From Halomonas sp. (GTDB taxonomy: Bacteria > Pseudomonadota > Gammaproteobacteria > Pseudomonadales > Halomonadaceae), in assembly GCF_007692655.1 (NCBI RefSeq), contig NZ_REBQ01000114.1:1-64000 (forward strand): a stretch of 64,000 nt of DNA. Direction: 5' to 3'. How positions within the stretch are numbered: position 1 is the stretch's first letter; each line of letters starts with the position of its first letter. Both the position numbers and the translations under genes were made by a program. Positions 18,132-26,862 of this stretch are shown one piece after another. Under the pieces are notes generated by a model. That model was not told the origin of the DNA, ran no database searches, and saw nothing but the letters and a program-made list of their open reading frames with translations.

Positions 18132-18141
18132 CTGTATACAA
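18132..18141. promoter_or_regulatory. TTGTATACAA-type operator, uraD/uraH promoter
   Basis: CTGTATACAA, one mismatch from the palindrome found at four other places beside purine genes. It is 48 bases upstream of uraD and 91 upstream of uraH. The core fits the FadR-subfamily GntR pattern T-N-GT-N2-AC-N-A. The likely binder is the GntR protein at 19864-20580. Confidence 0.6.
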
Positions 18142-18163
18142 TAAATAGCAGTAACGGTACTCT

Positions 18164-18179
18164 TTGACCAATAGGTCAA
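18164..18179. promoter_or_regulatory. Second palindrome in uraD/uraH promoter
   Basis: TTGACC-AATA-GGTCAA, a perfect 6-base inverted repeat with a 4-base spacer. It may be another operator or contribute a -35 element; I found no second copy. Confidence 0.4.
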
Positions 18180-18231
18180 GTTGCACAAGCGAAACAGACA
18201 AAGCCAACAATGCTATCAATGAGGAGTGGCT

Positions 18232-18585
18232 ATGGGACGTTTAACCACCCACGTACTGGATACGGCAAAAGGACAGCCTGGTCAGGGCATCACCATTGAG
18301 GTGTTTCGTCTTACAGGAAGTGAACGTCAGCATTTGAGCACCGTAGTCACCAACCGTGACGGGCGTTGCGATGCGCCTATTTTAGACGGCGATGAGTTTG
18401 AGGCGGGGGAGTACGAGCTACTCTTTCATGCCGGAGACTATCTGCGCTCCCAGGGCGTTGAGGCTGCAGAACCGCGCTTTTTAAACGTTATTCCGCTGCG
18501 CTTTGGCGTTGCGGATGCCAGCCAGCATTATCATGTACCGCTGCTGCTTTCGCCTTATGGGTACTCCACCTACCGCGGTAGCTGA
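18232..18585 (+). CDS. uraH: 5-hydroxyisourate hydrolase (transthyretin-like)
   Basis: Hydrolyses 5-hydroxyisourate to OHCU, step two of urate breakdown. 117 residues with the N-terminal motif [14 protein letters not shown] (active-site His7) and the family-defining C-terminal tetrapeptide [15 protein letters not shown] and [19 protein letters not shown] carry the remaining catalytic positions. ATG 18232 sits six bases after GAGGAG; an upstream GTG overlaps that ribosome site and is unlikely. puuD follows after 60 bases. Confidence 0.95.
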   Translation: MGRLTTHVLDTAKGQPGQGITIEVFRLTGSERQHLSTVVTNRDGRCDAPILDGDEFEAGEYELLFHAGDYLRSQGVEAAEPRFLNVIPLRFGVADASQHYHVPLLLSPYGYSTYRGS

Positions 18586-18645
18586 TTTGCCTGAAAGCTG
18601 GCTGCCCTGGCTGAGTTTTCAGGTAAACCTAACGGGACTTATTTT

Positions 18646-19848
18646 ATGCAAGCGTACCTACTTGATTTTGCTAATTTGCTGCTGCGCTGGCTGCATGTGA
18701 TTGCGGCTATCGCATGGATCGGTGAGTCGATCTATTTTGTTATGCTGGATAATAGCTTACGCGCACCGAAAGCCGCAGAAGATCGCGAGAAGGGTGTGTT
18801 TGGAGAGATGTGGTCGGTTCACGGTGGCGGCTTCTATCACAATCAAAAGTACGCCACAGCACCCGCCAAGTTACCGACTGATCTGCACTGGTCGTTTTGG
18901 AAAGCCTACACCACGTGGCTTTCTGGCTTTGCGCTGTTTGTTATTTTGTACATGGTTAACCCTAGCTTTTACTTGGTAAACCCCAATAGCTCCTGGCAGT
19001 GGGCCGCTACCATGACCGGCTGGCAGGCGAACTTGCTGGCGCTGGCATTCCTGCTGGGTGGCTGGGTGGTTTACAACGAGCTGTGTAAGCGCATTAGCCC
19101 CAATATGAATCGCGACGGGCTGCTCAGCGTGGCGGTTGCCGTCATGATGGTGGTGGTTGCCTATCTCAGCACGCAGATGTTTACCGGGCGTGCTGCGTTC
19201 TTGCTCACCGGCGCAGTCATGGCGACGGCGATGTCGGCGAACGTCTTCTTCTGGATTATCCCTGGCCAGCGTCGCATGGTGAAGGCCATGAAGGCGGGTG
19301 ATGCGCCAAATCCATTGGATGGCAAGCGCGGTAAACAGCGTTCGGTGCATAACACCTATTTCACCTTGCCGGTCGTATTACTGATGGTGAGCAATCACTA
19401 CTCATTTATTTACTCCCATGAGCTTGCCTGGGTGGTAATGGTACTGTTTATCTTTGCAGGGGCTTTGATACGGCAGTTCTTTGTACTGATGCATGCAGGC
19501 AAAAGCCAGCCAGCGTACCCTGCTTTTGGGGTGGGGCTGATTCTAATTGCATTTTGGCTGGCGGCGCCCACCGCTTCCGTGCCTGATGGTGAGACAACGG
19601 CGGAGCGGCCAGACCAAGCGCAAATCACTCAATTGATGGAGCAGCACTGTGTGCAGTGCCATGCCCGTAATCCTGAACATGCCGGTTTTTCAGCGCCCCC
19701 AGCGGGGTTTGCATTGAATAACTGGGATGAAATTCTTGGTCAAAAAGCGCAGATCCAACGGGTAGTGGCTAGCCGCTACATGCCGTTAGGCAATATGACC
19801 AACATGAGCGACGAAGAGCGCGATATCATTGCCGCTTGGGAGGAATGA
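18646..19848 (+). CDS. puuD: Membrane urate hydroxylase PuuD with C-terminal cytochrome c
   Basis: Oxidises urate to 5-hydroxyisourate in place of soluble uricase. 400 residues: about eight or nine membrane segments in the first 310 (beginning LLLRWLHVIAAIAWIGESIYF) and a periplasmic cytochrome c domain with CVQCH at 335-339 and the distal Met in SRYMPLGNMTNM near 380-388. Electrons should go to the respiratory chain, without H2O2. Overlaps nothing but lies 60 bases after uraH and 15 before the GntR regulator, so all three are likely one transcript. Confidence 0.93.
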   Translation: MQAYLLDFANLLLRWLHVIAAIAWIGESIYFVMLDNSLRAPKAAEDREKGVFGEMWSVHGGGFYHNQKYATAPAKLPTDLHWSFWKAYTTWLSGFALFVILYMVNPSFYLVNPNSSWQWAATMTGWQANLLALAFLLGGWVVYNELCKRISPNMNRDGLLSVAVAVMMVVVAYLSTQMFTGRAAFLLTGAVMATAMSANVFFWIIPGQRRMVKAMKAGDAPNPLDGKRGKQRSVHNTYFTLPVVLLMVSNHYSFIYSHELAWVVMVLFIFAGALIRQFFVLMHAGKSQPAYPAFGVGLILIAFWLAAPTASVPDGETTAERPDQAQITQLMEQHCVQCHARNPEHAGFSAPPAGFALNNWDEILGQKAQIQRVVASRYMPLGNMTNMSDEERDIIAAWEE

Positions 19849-19863
19849 TCAAAGAGGCCAGCT

Positions 19864-20580
19864 ATGAGTGATGCCCAGGCGCCGATAAAACGGCGCACTG
19901 CTGTTAAAGAGGGCGATGAGCGCCACGATGCTATCTATCGTGCGGTGAGCGATGCAATCGTCGAGCAGCGCTTAAAGCCGGGCGCGCGACTGCGCGAAGA
20001 TGCGCTATCCGAGGTATTTGGTATCAGTCGTACCGGTATCCGTAAAATCCTCCAGCGTCTGGCGTTGGAGCAGTTGGTCACCCTGACGCCTCGTCGCGGC
20101 GCCAGCGTCACACGGCCCACGGCTGATGAAGCCAAAGACGTTTTCGATGCCCGTCAATTAATCGAGTGTGGATTGATGCCTGATGTGGCAAGACGCATGG
20201 GCGAAAAGGAAGCAGCGGAGCTGCGTGAACTGGCTCGTCAGGAGCGCGAGGCATTGCGCAGTGGCAAGCAGAGCGTTGCCATTCGGCTATCCGCGGATTT
20301 TCATGTGCGGCTAGCCCAGCTATCCGGTAACGCAACGCTGGCAGAGTTTGTCGAACGCCTCTGCTCGCGCTCATCGCTGATACTTGCAGTCTACGGTCAT
20401 CGTGGCCATTTGGGCTGCGAATCACACGACCATGATGATCTTATCGGCTACTTGGAGGCCGGCAACGGCGAACGGGCCAAAGCATTTATGAGCCGCCACT
20501 TGAAAGCGATCGAAGCGTCGCTTTCGATCGTCGATGAAAAAGATGAAGCCCCCGACCTGCGTGAAGTGTTTGGCCTGTGA
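19864..20580 (+). CDS. GntR-family regulator of purine genes (FCD domain)
   Basis: 238-residue FadR/FCD-type transcription factor with a winged helix at about 22-85 (LSEVFGISRTGIRKILQRL is the recognition region) and an FCD domain with metal-ligand His residues (DFHVRLAQLSGN, GCESHDHDDLIGYL). It ends the uraH-puuD operon, so urate or a ureide is a likely effector. The shared TTGTATACAA-type palindromes at purine promoters fit FadR-subfamily binding, making this the best candidate binder; the RpiR and GntR proteins elsewhere are less well placed. Confidence 0.85.
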   Translation: MSDAQAPIKRRTAVKEGDERHDAIYRAVSDAIVEQRLKPGARLREDALSEVFGISRTGIRKILQRLALEQLVTLTPRRGASVTRPTADEAKDVFDARQLIECGLMPDVARRMGEKEAAELRELARQEREALRSGKQSVAIRLSADFHVRLAQLSGNATLAEFVERLCSRSSLILAVYGHRGHLGCESHDHDDLIGYLEAGNGERAKAFMSRHLKAIEASLSIVDEKDEAPDLREVFGL

Positions 20581-20851
20581 AGTTGTTCACTCAGGGGGTG
20601 ACTAGCAGGTTTTAAAGTGCTCCTTAAAGCCTGCTAGCCCTCTCTATCGTTCACTCCATCACTCCATCATTTCCCTTTCCTACTCTTCTCAGATACCGCC
20701 TCGCGCACCGTTTTGGGCCGTGATGCTGCCTGGGTGCACCTTTATAACGCTCTAGCGACGTATCATTTTTCATGGCAGGTATAAGAAAAAGCAGCCTGCT
20801 TGCGTCATGAGATTAAATTTATCGATAGGCAATTCAAGCGTTAAGACCATT

Positions 20852-20880
20852 ATGTATACAAAAAATTATATTTTTGTATA
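20852..20880. promoter_or_regulatory. Operator cluster: TTGTATACAA-type site plus larger palindrome
   Basis: ATGTATACAA (20852-20861) differs at one base from the shared purine operator. It also forms one arm of a 10-base perfect inverted repeat, TATACAAAAA (20855-20864) and TTTTTGTATA (20871-20880). Positioned about 70 bases before the sigma-54 promoter, where a repressor or an activator could act. Confidence 0.55.
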
Positions 20881-20928
20881 TTAAAAATTTTTACAGCTAG
20901 CTGCTTTTTTTGTTACCAGTCTCTTTTT

Positions 20929-20944
20929 TGGCACTGCCCTTGCA
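20929..20944 (+). promoter_or_regulatory. Sigma-54 promoter of ABC importer operon
   Basis: TGGCACTGCCCTTGCA has the GG (-24) and GC (-12) pairs exactly ten bases apart and matches TGGCAC-N5-TTGCA completely. It is 70 bases before the binding-protein start on the same strand. It implies nitrogen-responsive (NtrC-type) or other enhancer-dependent control. Confidence 0.8.
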
Positions 20945-21014
20945 TTGTTTATAAGCAGCTAAGGCGTTTCAGGCTTTGCATTCTTGCTAAGTAAACAGTA
21001 AGGGGACTGAAAAA

Positions 21015-22652
21015 ATGGTATACAAAAAAATGGTGGCGGCCCTACGTCATTTGCGTCAATCCCAGCGTGTCGCGCTGGTATCGGTAGGCGTTGCGTTATT
21101 CGCGACGCCAGCCCTGTCAGAAGATCAGGTGCTGCGTATAGCGATGACAGCATCGGATATTCCGCTTACGACTGGCCAGCCTGATAGCGGTTTTGAAGGC
21201 TATCGTTTTCTCGGTTACACCATCTACGATGCATTGATCAACTGGGATATGTCCTCTGCTGATGAAGTGAGTGGGCTAACGCCCGGTCTAGCTGACTCCT
21301 GGGAGGTTGATACTGAGGATAGCCGAGTCTGGACCTTTAATTTGCGAGAAGGCGTGGTTTTCCATGATGGCAGCGAGTGGAATGCCGATGCCGCCATTTG
21401 GAACCTGGATAAGATTTACGATGAAGACGCAGAGCAGTTTGATGCCCGTCAAGCAGGCAACGTACGCGGCCGAATTCCTTCCATGGATGGCTACGAGAAG
21501 ATAGACGACTACACCATCCAGTTCACCACCAGTGAACCTGATGCCTGGTTTCCCTATCAGCTCTCTTTTCTACTCTTTTCAAGCCCCGCGCACTGGGAAG
21601 CGTTGGGCGGCGATTGGGATGCTTTCGCCAGTAACCCTTCTGGAACGGGCCCCTTCAAGTTAACGCGCTTGGTACCACGTGAGCGCGCAGTGCTTGAGCC
21701 TAACCTAGAGTACTGGGATGAAGAACGAGTACCACGTTTGACGCGCCTTGAGCTGATTCCTATGCCTGAATCCAGCTCGCGTACTTCTGCGCTGCTTTCA
21801 GATCAGGTCGATTGGATCGAGTCTCCCGCCCCTGATGCTATTGCGCGCATGGAGTCCCAGGGGATGGCGATTACCAGCAACCCCTATCCTCACACCTGGC
21901 CTTATCAGTTCTCTATGCAGGAAGGCAGCCCGTGGCTTGATATCAATGTACGCAAAGCGGCCAACCTGGCAGTCGACCGTGAAGGCCTGCAGGCAATGCT
22001 AGGCGGCTTGATGGTGCCTGCGGTAGGCATTGTGACGCCTGATCACCCCTGGTATGGCGAGCCAACCTTTGAAACCCGCTACGACCCAGAAGAAGCGATT
22101 CGACTACTGGAGGAGAGTGGCTTCAGTCCTGAAAACCCGGTAGAGGTGAAGGTGCTAATTTCCACTTCGGGCTCAGGCCAAATGCAACCTCTGGCAATGA
22201 ACGAGTATATCCAGCAGAACCTTGCGGAAGTTGGCATTGCACTGGACTTTGAAGTGCTTGACTGGGAATCGCTGTTTCCAAACTGGCGGCGCGGGGCAGG
22301 TGATGCCAGCAGCCGTGGCGCCCACGCCACCAACATTACCTTCGCTTGGCTAGATCCTTTCTCTGCCTTCTACCGCTTTATGCACTCCAGTATGGCGCCG
22401 CCTAACGGCTTTAACTGGGGCTATATGAACGACCCAGAGTATGACCGCCTGCTGGACGAGGCAAGGGTGACATTTGATCAAGATGAGCAAGATGCCATTC
22501 TCGCCGAGTTCCATGCACGCATGGTGGACGACGCCGCGTGGCTTTGGGTCGCCCATGACGTTGGTCCGCGCGCCATGCAGTCGCGTGTTAAAGGCTTCGT
22601 CCAGGCTAAAAACTGGTTCCAGGATCTGACCCCAGTCTATATCGAGGAGTAA
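21015..22652 (+). CDS. ABC transporter substrate-binding protein, family 5 (peptide/nickel type)
   Basis: Periplasmic receptor of a Dpp/Opp-type importer, 545 residues with a signal peptide to about residue 36 (ATPALS|EDQV). Family 5 features: GLADSWEVDTEDSRVWTFNLREGVVFHDGS split around residues 94-123, SGTGPFKL near 209-216 and AANLAVDREGLQAML near 314-328. Substrates of the family range from peptides to ureides, opines and sugars. Its place behind a sigma-54 promoter and a purine-type operator points to a nitrogen-rich ligand such as a ureide or purine, but this is inference. A TGGTATACAA sequence spans the start codon. Confidence 0.88.
   Translation: MVYKKMVAALRHLRQSQRVALVSVGVALFATPALSEDQVLRIAMTASDIPLTTGQPDSGFEGYRFLGYTIYDALINWDMSSADEVSGLTPGLADSWEVDTEDSRVWTFNLREGVVFHDGSEWNADAAIWNLDKIYDEDAEQFDARQAGNVRGRIPSMDGYEKIDDYTIQFTTSEPDAWFPYQLSFLLFSSPAHWEALGGDWDAFASNPSGTGPFKLTRLVPRERAVLEPNLEYWDEERVPRLTRLELIPMPESSSRTSALLSDQVDWIESPAPDAIARMESQGMAITSNPYPHTWPYQFSMQEGSPWLDINVRKAANLAVDREGLQAMLGGLMVPAVGIVTPDHPWYGEPTFETRYDPEEAIRLLEESGFSPENPVEVKVLISTSGSGQMQPLAMNEYIQQNLAEVGIALDFEVLDWESLFPNWRRGAGDASSRGAHATNITFAWLDPFSAFYRFMHSSMAPPNGFNWGYMNDPEYDRLLDEARVTFDQDEQDAILAEFHARMVDDAAWLWVAHDVGPRAMQSRVKGFVQAKNWFQDLTPVYIEE
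21016..21025. promoter_or_regulatory. Operator-like sequence across the start codon
   Basis: TGGTATACAA matches the shared palindrome at nine of ten positions and covers codons 1-4 of the binding-protein gene. Binding here would block transcription just downstream of the sigma-54 start. It could be chance within coding sequence. Confidence 0.35.
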
Positions 22653-22695
22653 GTCATGTCAGCGGAGTGGCTATTAATGCCGCTCCGCCCATGAC
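22653..22695 (+). other. Intercistronic hairpin after binding-protein gene
   Basis: GTCATG...GCGGAGTGGC (22653-22671) folds onto GCCGCTCCGC...CATGAC (22679-22695). No U-run follows, so mRNA stabilisation or partial attenuation is likelier than full termination. Confidence 0.65.
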
Positions 22696-22706
22696 CAGGA
22701 GGCAAG

Positions 22707-23660
22707 ATGAATACGTACTTCCTCAAGCGAATTCTGTATGTCATTCCTATCACCTTGGCGGTGAGCTTTTTCTGCTTCTCGTTAGTCCATTTATCGCCGG
22801 GCGACCCCATGGATGCCGTTGTCTCACCCGATGCGCCCAGTGAAGTCGTGGCGATGGTGCAGCGTGCCTACGGTTTTGACCGCCCGCTGCCAGAGCAGTT
22901 TGGGCTGTGGGTAAGTCGTGCTGTCCAGGGGGATTTAGGCATGTCCGCAGCGAATGGCAGGGCGGTGACAACCGAAGTGTTCGGTGCGCTAAAGAATACG
23001 CTGCTACTCGCCATCGCTGCCTCCATGATTGGGTTTTCACTGGGCTGTACGTTTGGCGTATTGGCGGGCTATTACCAGGGTTCGCTGCTTGATCGTTTAG
23101 TCACTGGTTTCGCAGTGGGTGGCGTCAGTGTGCCGCACTACTGGTTGGGCATGCTGTTGGTAATCATCTTTTCTGTCGAGCTGAACTGGTTGCCCTCATC
23201 CGGCGCAGGGCCTGGCAGCTCAAGCGACTGGAATTTTGAGTGGTCATACTTGCGCCACTTAATCCTGCCTGCCGTCACGCTGTCGGTAATTCCCATGGGT
23301 GTGGTGACGCGCACGGTGCGTGCCATGGTGGCAGATGTGTTAGCTCATGAGTTTGTGGAAGCGCTGCGAGCTAAAGGCTTGGCTGAACGGCGTATCTTCT
23401 TGCATGTGATTAAGAATGTCGCGCCCACCGCGTTAGCCGTGATGGGGCTGCAGTTAGGTTATCTATTAGGCGGCTCTATTCTGGTTGAGACGGTGTTCTC
23501 TTGGCCGGGTACGGGGTTATTGCTTAATAACGCTATTTTCCAGCGTGATTTGCCAATTCTACAAGGCACTATCTTGATACTGGCGCTGTTCTTCGTGGCG
23601 CTTAATTTAATGGTCGACCTCATTCAGGCTCGCCTTGACCCACGCATCCAGCGCGGCTGA
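22707..23660 (+). CDS. ABC transporter permease, DppB/OppB type
   Basis: First inner-membrane permease, 317 residues, with an N-terminal segment at 9-30, the HLSPGDPMD motif typical of DppB proteins near 28-36, and about six membrane segments. The EAA loop that docks the ATPase is EALRAKGLAERRIFLHVIKN near 218-237. AGGAGG lies before the ATG. The dppC-type gene follows after 18 bases. Confidence 0.92.
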   Translation: MNTYFLKRILYVIPITLAVSFFCFSLVHLSPGDPMDAVVSPDAPSEVVAMVQRAYGFDRPLPEQFGLWVSRAVQGDLGMSAANGRAVTTEVFGALKNTLLLAIAASMIGFSLGCTFGVLAGYYQGSLLDRLVTGFAVGGVSVPHYWLGMLLVIIFSVELNWLPSSGAGPGSSSDWNFEWSYLRHLILPAVTLSVIPMGVVTRTVRAMVADVLAHEFVEALRAKGLAERRIFLHVIKNVAPTALAVMGLQLGYLLGGSILVETVFSWPGTGLLLNNAIFQRDLPILQGTILILALFFVALNLMVDLIQARLDPRIQRG

Positions 23661-23678
23661 ATTGGCAAGGAGAATCCT

Positions 23679-24575
23679 ATGACATCTACTTCTATTGATG
23701 TTGCCTCAAAAGTTGAGGCGCCTTCTATAGCGCCTAGTCGTGGTTATTGGGGTCCTGTATTTCGACGCTTGAGTCGGGACCCAGTGGCCCTGATTGCGGG
23801 CATCATTCTGCTTTGCATACTTGCCATGGCGTTATTTTCACCCTGGCTGGCGCCCATGGACCCCTACAAAACCAGCATGATCAATCGCTTGCAGCCAATT
23901 GGCACGCCGGGCCACTGGTTGGGCACCGATGAGCTTGGGCGCGACATGCTTTCCCGGCTGATTTATGGAGCTCGCTTATCCCTATTGATTGGCGTTATGC
24001 CTATTGTTAATGCGTTTGTGATTGGCAGTGCGATTGGCATCGTGGCGGGGTTTGTGGGGGGCAAAACCAACACTGTATGCATGCGTATTATTGATGTTTT
24101 TTACGCTTTCCCTGCGGTGCTGCTGGCGATTGCTCTAGCGGGCGCGTTAGGTGCTGGCATTGTCAATTCACTGTTCTCTCTCACGGTGGTGTTTATACCG
24201 CCCATTGCACGGGTGGCGGAGAGTGTCACGACTCAAGTGCGTAGCGTTGATTACATTGAAGCGGCGCGGGCCAGTGGGGCGGGCAGTTTAAAAATCATTC
24301 GTTGCCATGTACTAGGTAACGTTTTAAGTCCTATTTTCGTTTACGCCACTTCTCTTGTCAGTGTCAGCATGATTTTGGCGTCCGGGCTATCTTTTCTGGG
24401 GTTAGGTGCCAGGCCGCCGATGCCCGAGTGGGGCTTAATGCTGAATACCTTACGTGATGCCATCTACGTAAATCCCTGGATTACGATTCTGCCAGGGGTG
24501 ATGATTTTTACGGTGTCGATTTGCTTCAACACGCTCAGCGATGGTCTGCGCTCTGCTATGGATGTCAAATTATGA
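23679..24575 (+). CDS. ABC transporter permease, DppC/OppC type
   Basis: Second permease, 298 residues. Features are the periplasmic loop GTPGHWLGTDELGRDMLSRL near 72-91, six membrane segments, and the EAA loop YIEAARASGAGSLKIIRCHVL near 189-208. Its TGA overlaps the ATG of the first ATPase gene (ATGA), so the two are translationally coupled. Confidence 0.92.
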   Translation: MTSTSIDVASKVEAPSIAPSRGYWGPVFRRLSRDPVALIAGIILLCILAMALFSPWLAPMDPYKTSMINRLQPIGTPGHWLGTDELGRDMLSRLIYGARLSLLIGVMPIVNAFVIGSAIGIVAGFVGGKTNTVCMRIIDVFYAFPAVLLAIALAGALGAGIVNSLFSLTVVFIPPIARVAESVTTQVRSVDYIEAARASGAGSLKIIRCHVLGNVLSPIFVYATSLVSVSMILASGLSFLGLGARPPMPEWGLMLNTLRDAIYVNPWITILPGVMIFTVSICFNTLSDGLRSAMDVKL

Positions 24576-25681
24576 ACGCTGAACGTATTTCTGCTCACGC
24601 CTCTATGCCCTCAAAACAACCATTAGATCGCCGAGATCGTGGCGGGCAAGCACAGCCACTGCTTAGTGTGAGATCACTGCGTAAGCACTTTGTGATTAAG
24701 AAAGACTTCTTTGGACGCCCTGTAAGCCAAGTCCATGCCGTCGATGGGGTAGATTTCGATGTGCTAAAGGGCGAAACCCTGGGCATTGTGGGGGAATCTG
24801 GGTGTGGGAAATCAACCACTGCTCGTTTGTTGATGCAGTTGCTGAAACCCGATGCGGGTGAAGTGATTTTCGATGGTGACCCGGTAGGCAAGCCTGGTGG
24901 CTTGTCACTGCGTGAGATGCGTCGGCAAGTGCAGATGGTGTTTCAGAACTCCTATGCCTCGCTCAATCCGCGGATGAGCGTTGAGGAGTCCATTGCATTT
25001 GGACCACAGGTGCATGGCCTTGGTAAGAAAGAAGCCAACGCAAGAGCGCGCAAGCTACTTGATCAAGTGGGCCTGCTACCCAATCAATTCGCTAGCCGTT
25101 ACCCCCATGAACTCTCCGGTGGGCAGCGTCAGCGCATTAACATTGCCCGGGCCTTGGCGCTTGAACCCCGTTTGCTTATCCTTGATGAGGCAGTATCCGC
25201 TCTCGATAAATCCGTAGAGGCGCAAGTTTTAAACCTGTTGGTCGACCTTAAGCAAGAGTACGGCCTGACCTACCTGTTTATTTCCCACGATCTCAATGTG
25301 GTGCGCTACATCAGTGACCGTGTCATGGTGATGTACCTGGGGCGGGTAGCAGAAATGGGCGAAAGCGAGTCGCTTTATAATGCCCCTGCTCACCCCTATA
25401 CGCGGGCATTGATGTCGGCCATGCCGTCTATGGACCCCGATAACCGCACCCAAACAGCACCACTTGTGGGTGACCCACCTAATCCCATTGACTTACCCCC
25501 AGGCTGCCGTTTTTGCCCGCGCTGCAGTATGGCTGTGGATAAATGCAGCGTTCAGGAACCAGAGCTCGCGTCATTAAATGACCAACAGGTTGGGAGCCGC
25601 CAGCATCAATCAGCATGCTGGCGGGCAGCCGACGTACAGGCGTTAGCCGCGACGCCCATTTCTGAGGAGGTTTTGTCATGA
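24572..25681 (+). CDS. ABC transporter ATP-binding protein, DppF/OppF type
   Basis: One of two ATPases of the importer, 369 residues from the ATG overlapping the permease stop. Walker A GESGCGKST near 75-83, Q-loop VFQNSYASLNPR, signature LSGGQRQR, Walker B LLILDEAVSALD and the switch His in ISHDL are intact. The C-terminus has the Opp-type four-cysteine tail (GCRFCPRCSMAVDKC ... CW) thought to bind FeS or zinc. Overlaps the next gene by four bases. Confidence 0.93.
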   Translation: MNAERISAHASMPSKQPLDRRDRGGQAQPLLSVRSLRKHFVIKKDFFGRPVSQVHAVDGVDFDVLKGETLGIVGESGCGKSTTARLLMQLLKPDAGEVIFDGDPVGKPGGLSLREMRRQVQMVFQNSYASLNPRMSVEESIAFGPQVHGLGKKEANARARKLLDQVGLLPNQFASRYPHELSGGQRQRINIARALALEPRLLILDEAVSALDKSVEAQVLNLLVDLKQEYGLTYLFISHDLNVVRYISDRVMVMYLGRVAEMGESESLYNAPAHPYTRALMSAMPSMDPDNRTQTAPLVGDPPNPIDLPPGCRFCPRCSMAVDKCSVQEPELASLNDQQVGSRQHQSACWRAADVQALAATPISEEVLS

Positions 25682-26706
25682 CCGCTCCCTGCGTAACGGC
25701 GCACCAGTCCAGCCCAGAGCAAGTCCCGCTCGACGCTTCATCAACGGCTGAGCAAATGGTTGATGTGCAAAATTTAAAGGTTCACTTTCGTTCCCCTGGG
25801 CGCTTTGTGCAGGCTGTGAACGGTGTCGACCTCACCCTTGCCAAAGGGGAAGTGTTGACGATCCTTGGAGAAAGCGGGTCAGGAAAGAGTGTCACACTGC
25901 GCGCCCTTATGCGGCTACTTCCAGAACGTAGAACGCAAATACATGGGCATATAAAGGTCGCCGGACAAGATGTGCTAGCGATGTCGCGGCGTGAACTCTC
26001 ACGGTACCGCGGGTTTACCACCTCAATGATTTTTCAAGAGCCGATGCTGGCGTTTGATCCTGTCTTTCGCATTGGTGATCAAATCGCAGAAACGGTATGC
26101 CGCCATGAAGGCGTCAGCCACAGGGAAGGGTTAGCCCGTGCATTAGAGCTATTTGAGCTGGTGCGTATCCCGTCAGCGAAACGGCGTTTATCTAACTACC
26201 CCCACGAGCTTTCGGGCGGCATGAGCCAGCGGGCAATGATCGCCCTGGCATTGTCATGTCGGCCCCGGCTGTTGCTGGCCGATGAACCGACTACAGCGCT
26301 AGATGCCACCGTTCAAATTCAGATTTTACTCTTGTTACGTGAGCTGCAGCGCGAGTTAGGGATGTCGGTTATTTTTGTTACCCACGATATGGGGGTCGCC
26401 AACGAGATATCCGACCGCATCGCGGTGATGTACGCAGGCCGGGTAGTGGAGACCGGCAGTGTCGATGAGATTATTCGCGCACCGCGCCACCCCTACACGG
26501 TAGGGCTGATGCAGTCCCGCGCTTCTGGCGAGTTAAAGGGCGAGCGACTCAGTGCTATTCCCGGCTCACCGCCGGATATGGCCTTTCCACCCCAAGGCTG
26601 CGCTTTCGCGCCACGCTGCTCGCTGGCAACCGACGAGTGCCAGCAAGAAGTGCCGCCCGCCAAAGTGCTTGGTCAACAGCACTGGGCAGCGTGCTGGAAG
26701 TTGTAA
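25678..26706 (+). CDS. ABC transporter ATP-binding protein, DppD/OppD type
   Basis: Second ATPase, 342 residues. Walker A GESGSGKSV near 63-71, Q-loop IFQEPMLAFDP, a slightly changed signature LSGGMSQR, Walker B LLLADEPTTALD and VTHDMG are present. The Opp/Dpp C-terminal motif HPYTVGLMQS and cysteines GCAFAPRCSLATDEC follow. About 28 residues of low-complexity N-terminus precede the domain. Last gene of the sigma-54-driven operon; unlike many Dpp operons the F-type gene comes before the D-type. Confidence 0.93.
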   Translation: MTAPCVTAHQSSPEQVPLDASSTAEQMVDVQNLKVHFRSPGRFVQAVNGVDLTLAKGEVLTILGESGSGKSVTLRALMRLLPERRTQIHGHIKVAGQDVLAMSRRELSRYRGFTTSMIFQEPMLAFDPVFRIGDQIAETVCRHEGVSHREGLARALELFELVRIPSAKRRLSNYPHELSGGMSQRAMIALALSCRPRLLLADEPTTALDATVQIQILLLLRELQRELGMSVIFVTHDMGVANEISDRIAVMYAGRVVETGSVDEIIRAPRHPYTVGLMQSRASGELKGERLSAIPGSPPDMAFPPQGCAFAPRCSLATDECQQEVPPAKVLGQQHWAACWKL

Positions 26707-26862
26707 GGCTTGTTGGAAGTCATAAAGGTATGCCAAGCCCGCCACGTACGTCAGACCTTGCGTAGTGGGTTGCAAAGTCTCGCTATTCGGCTGTTAGCAG
26801 ATAGGTGGGGGTGGTTGGAAAGTTGCTAAACAACAGTGCCCAGGGCTTATATTGAGTAGCGC

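Larger units (their letters stand above)
20581..21014. promoter_or_regulatory. Regulatory region of the ABC operon
   Basis: 434 bases without a gene. It contains CTGCTAGC-type repeats just after the GntR stop (AGCAGGTTTTAAAG...AAGCCTGCT, near 20604-20636, terminator-like), the operator palindrome at 20855-20880, a sigma-54 promoter at 20929-20944 and a further operator-like sequence across the start codon. Confidence 0.65.
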
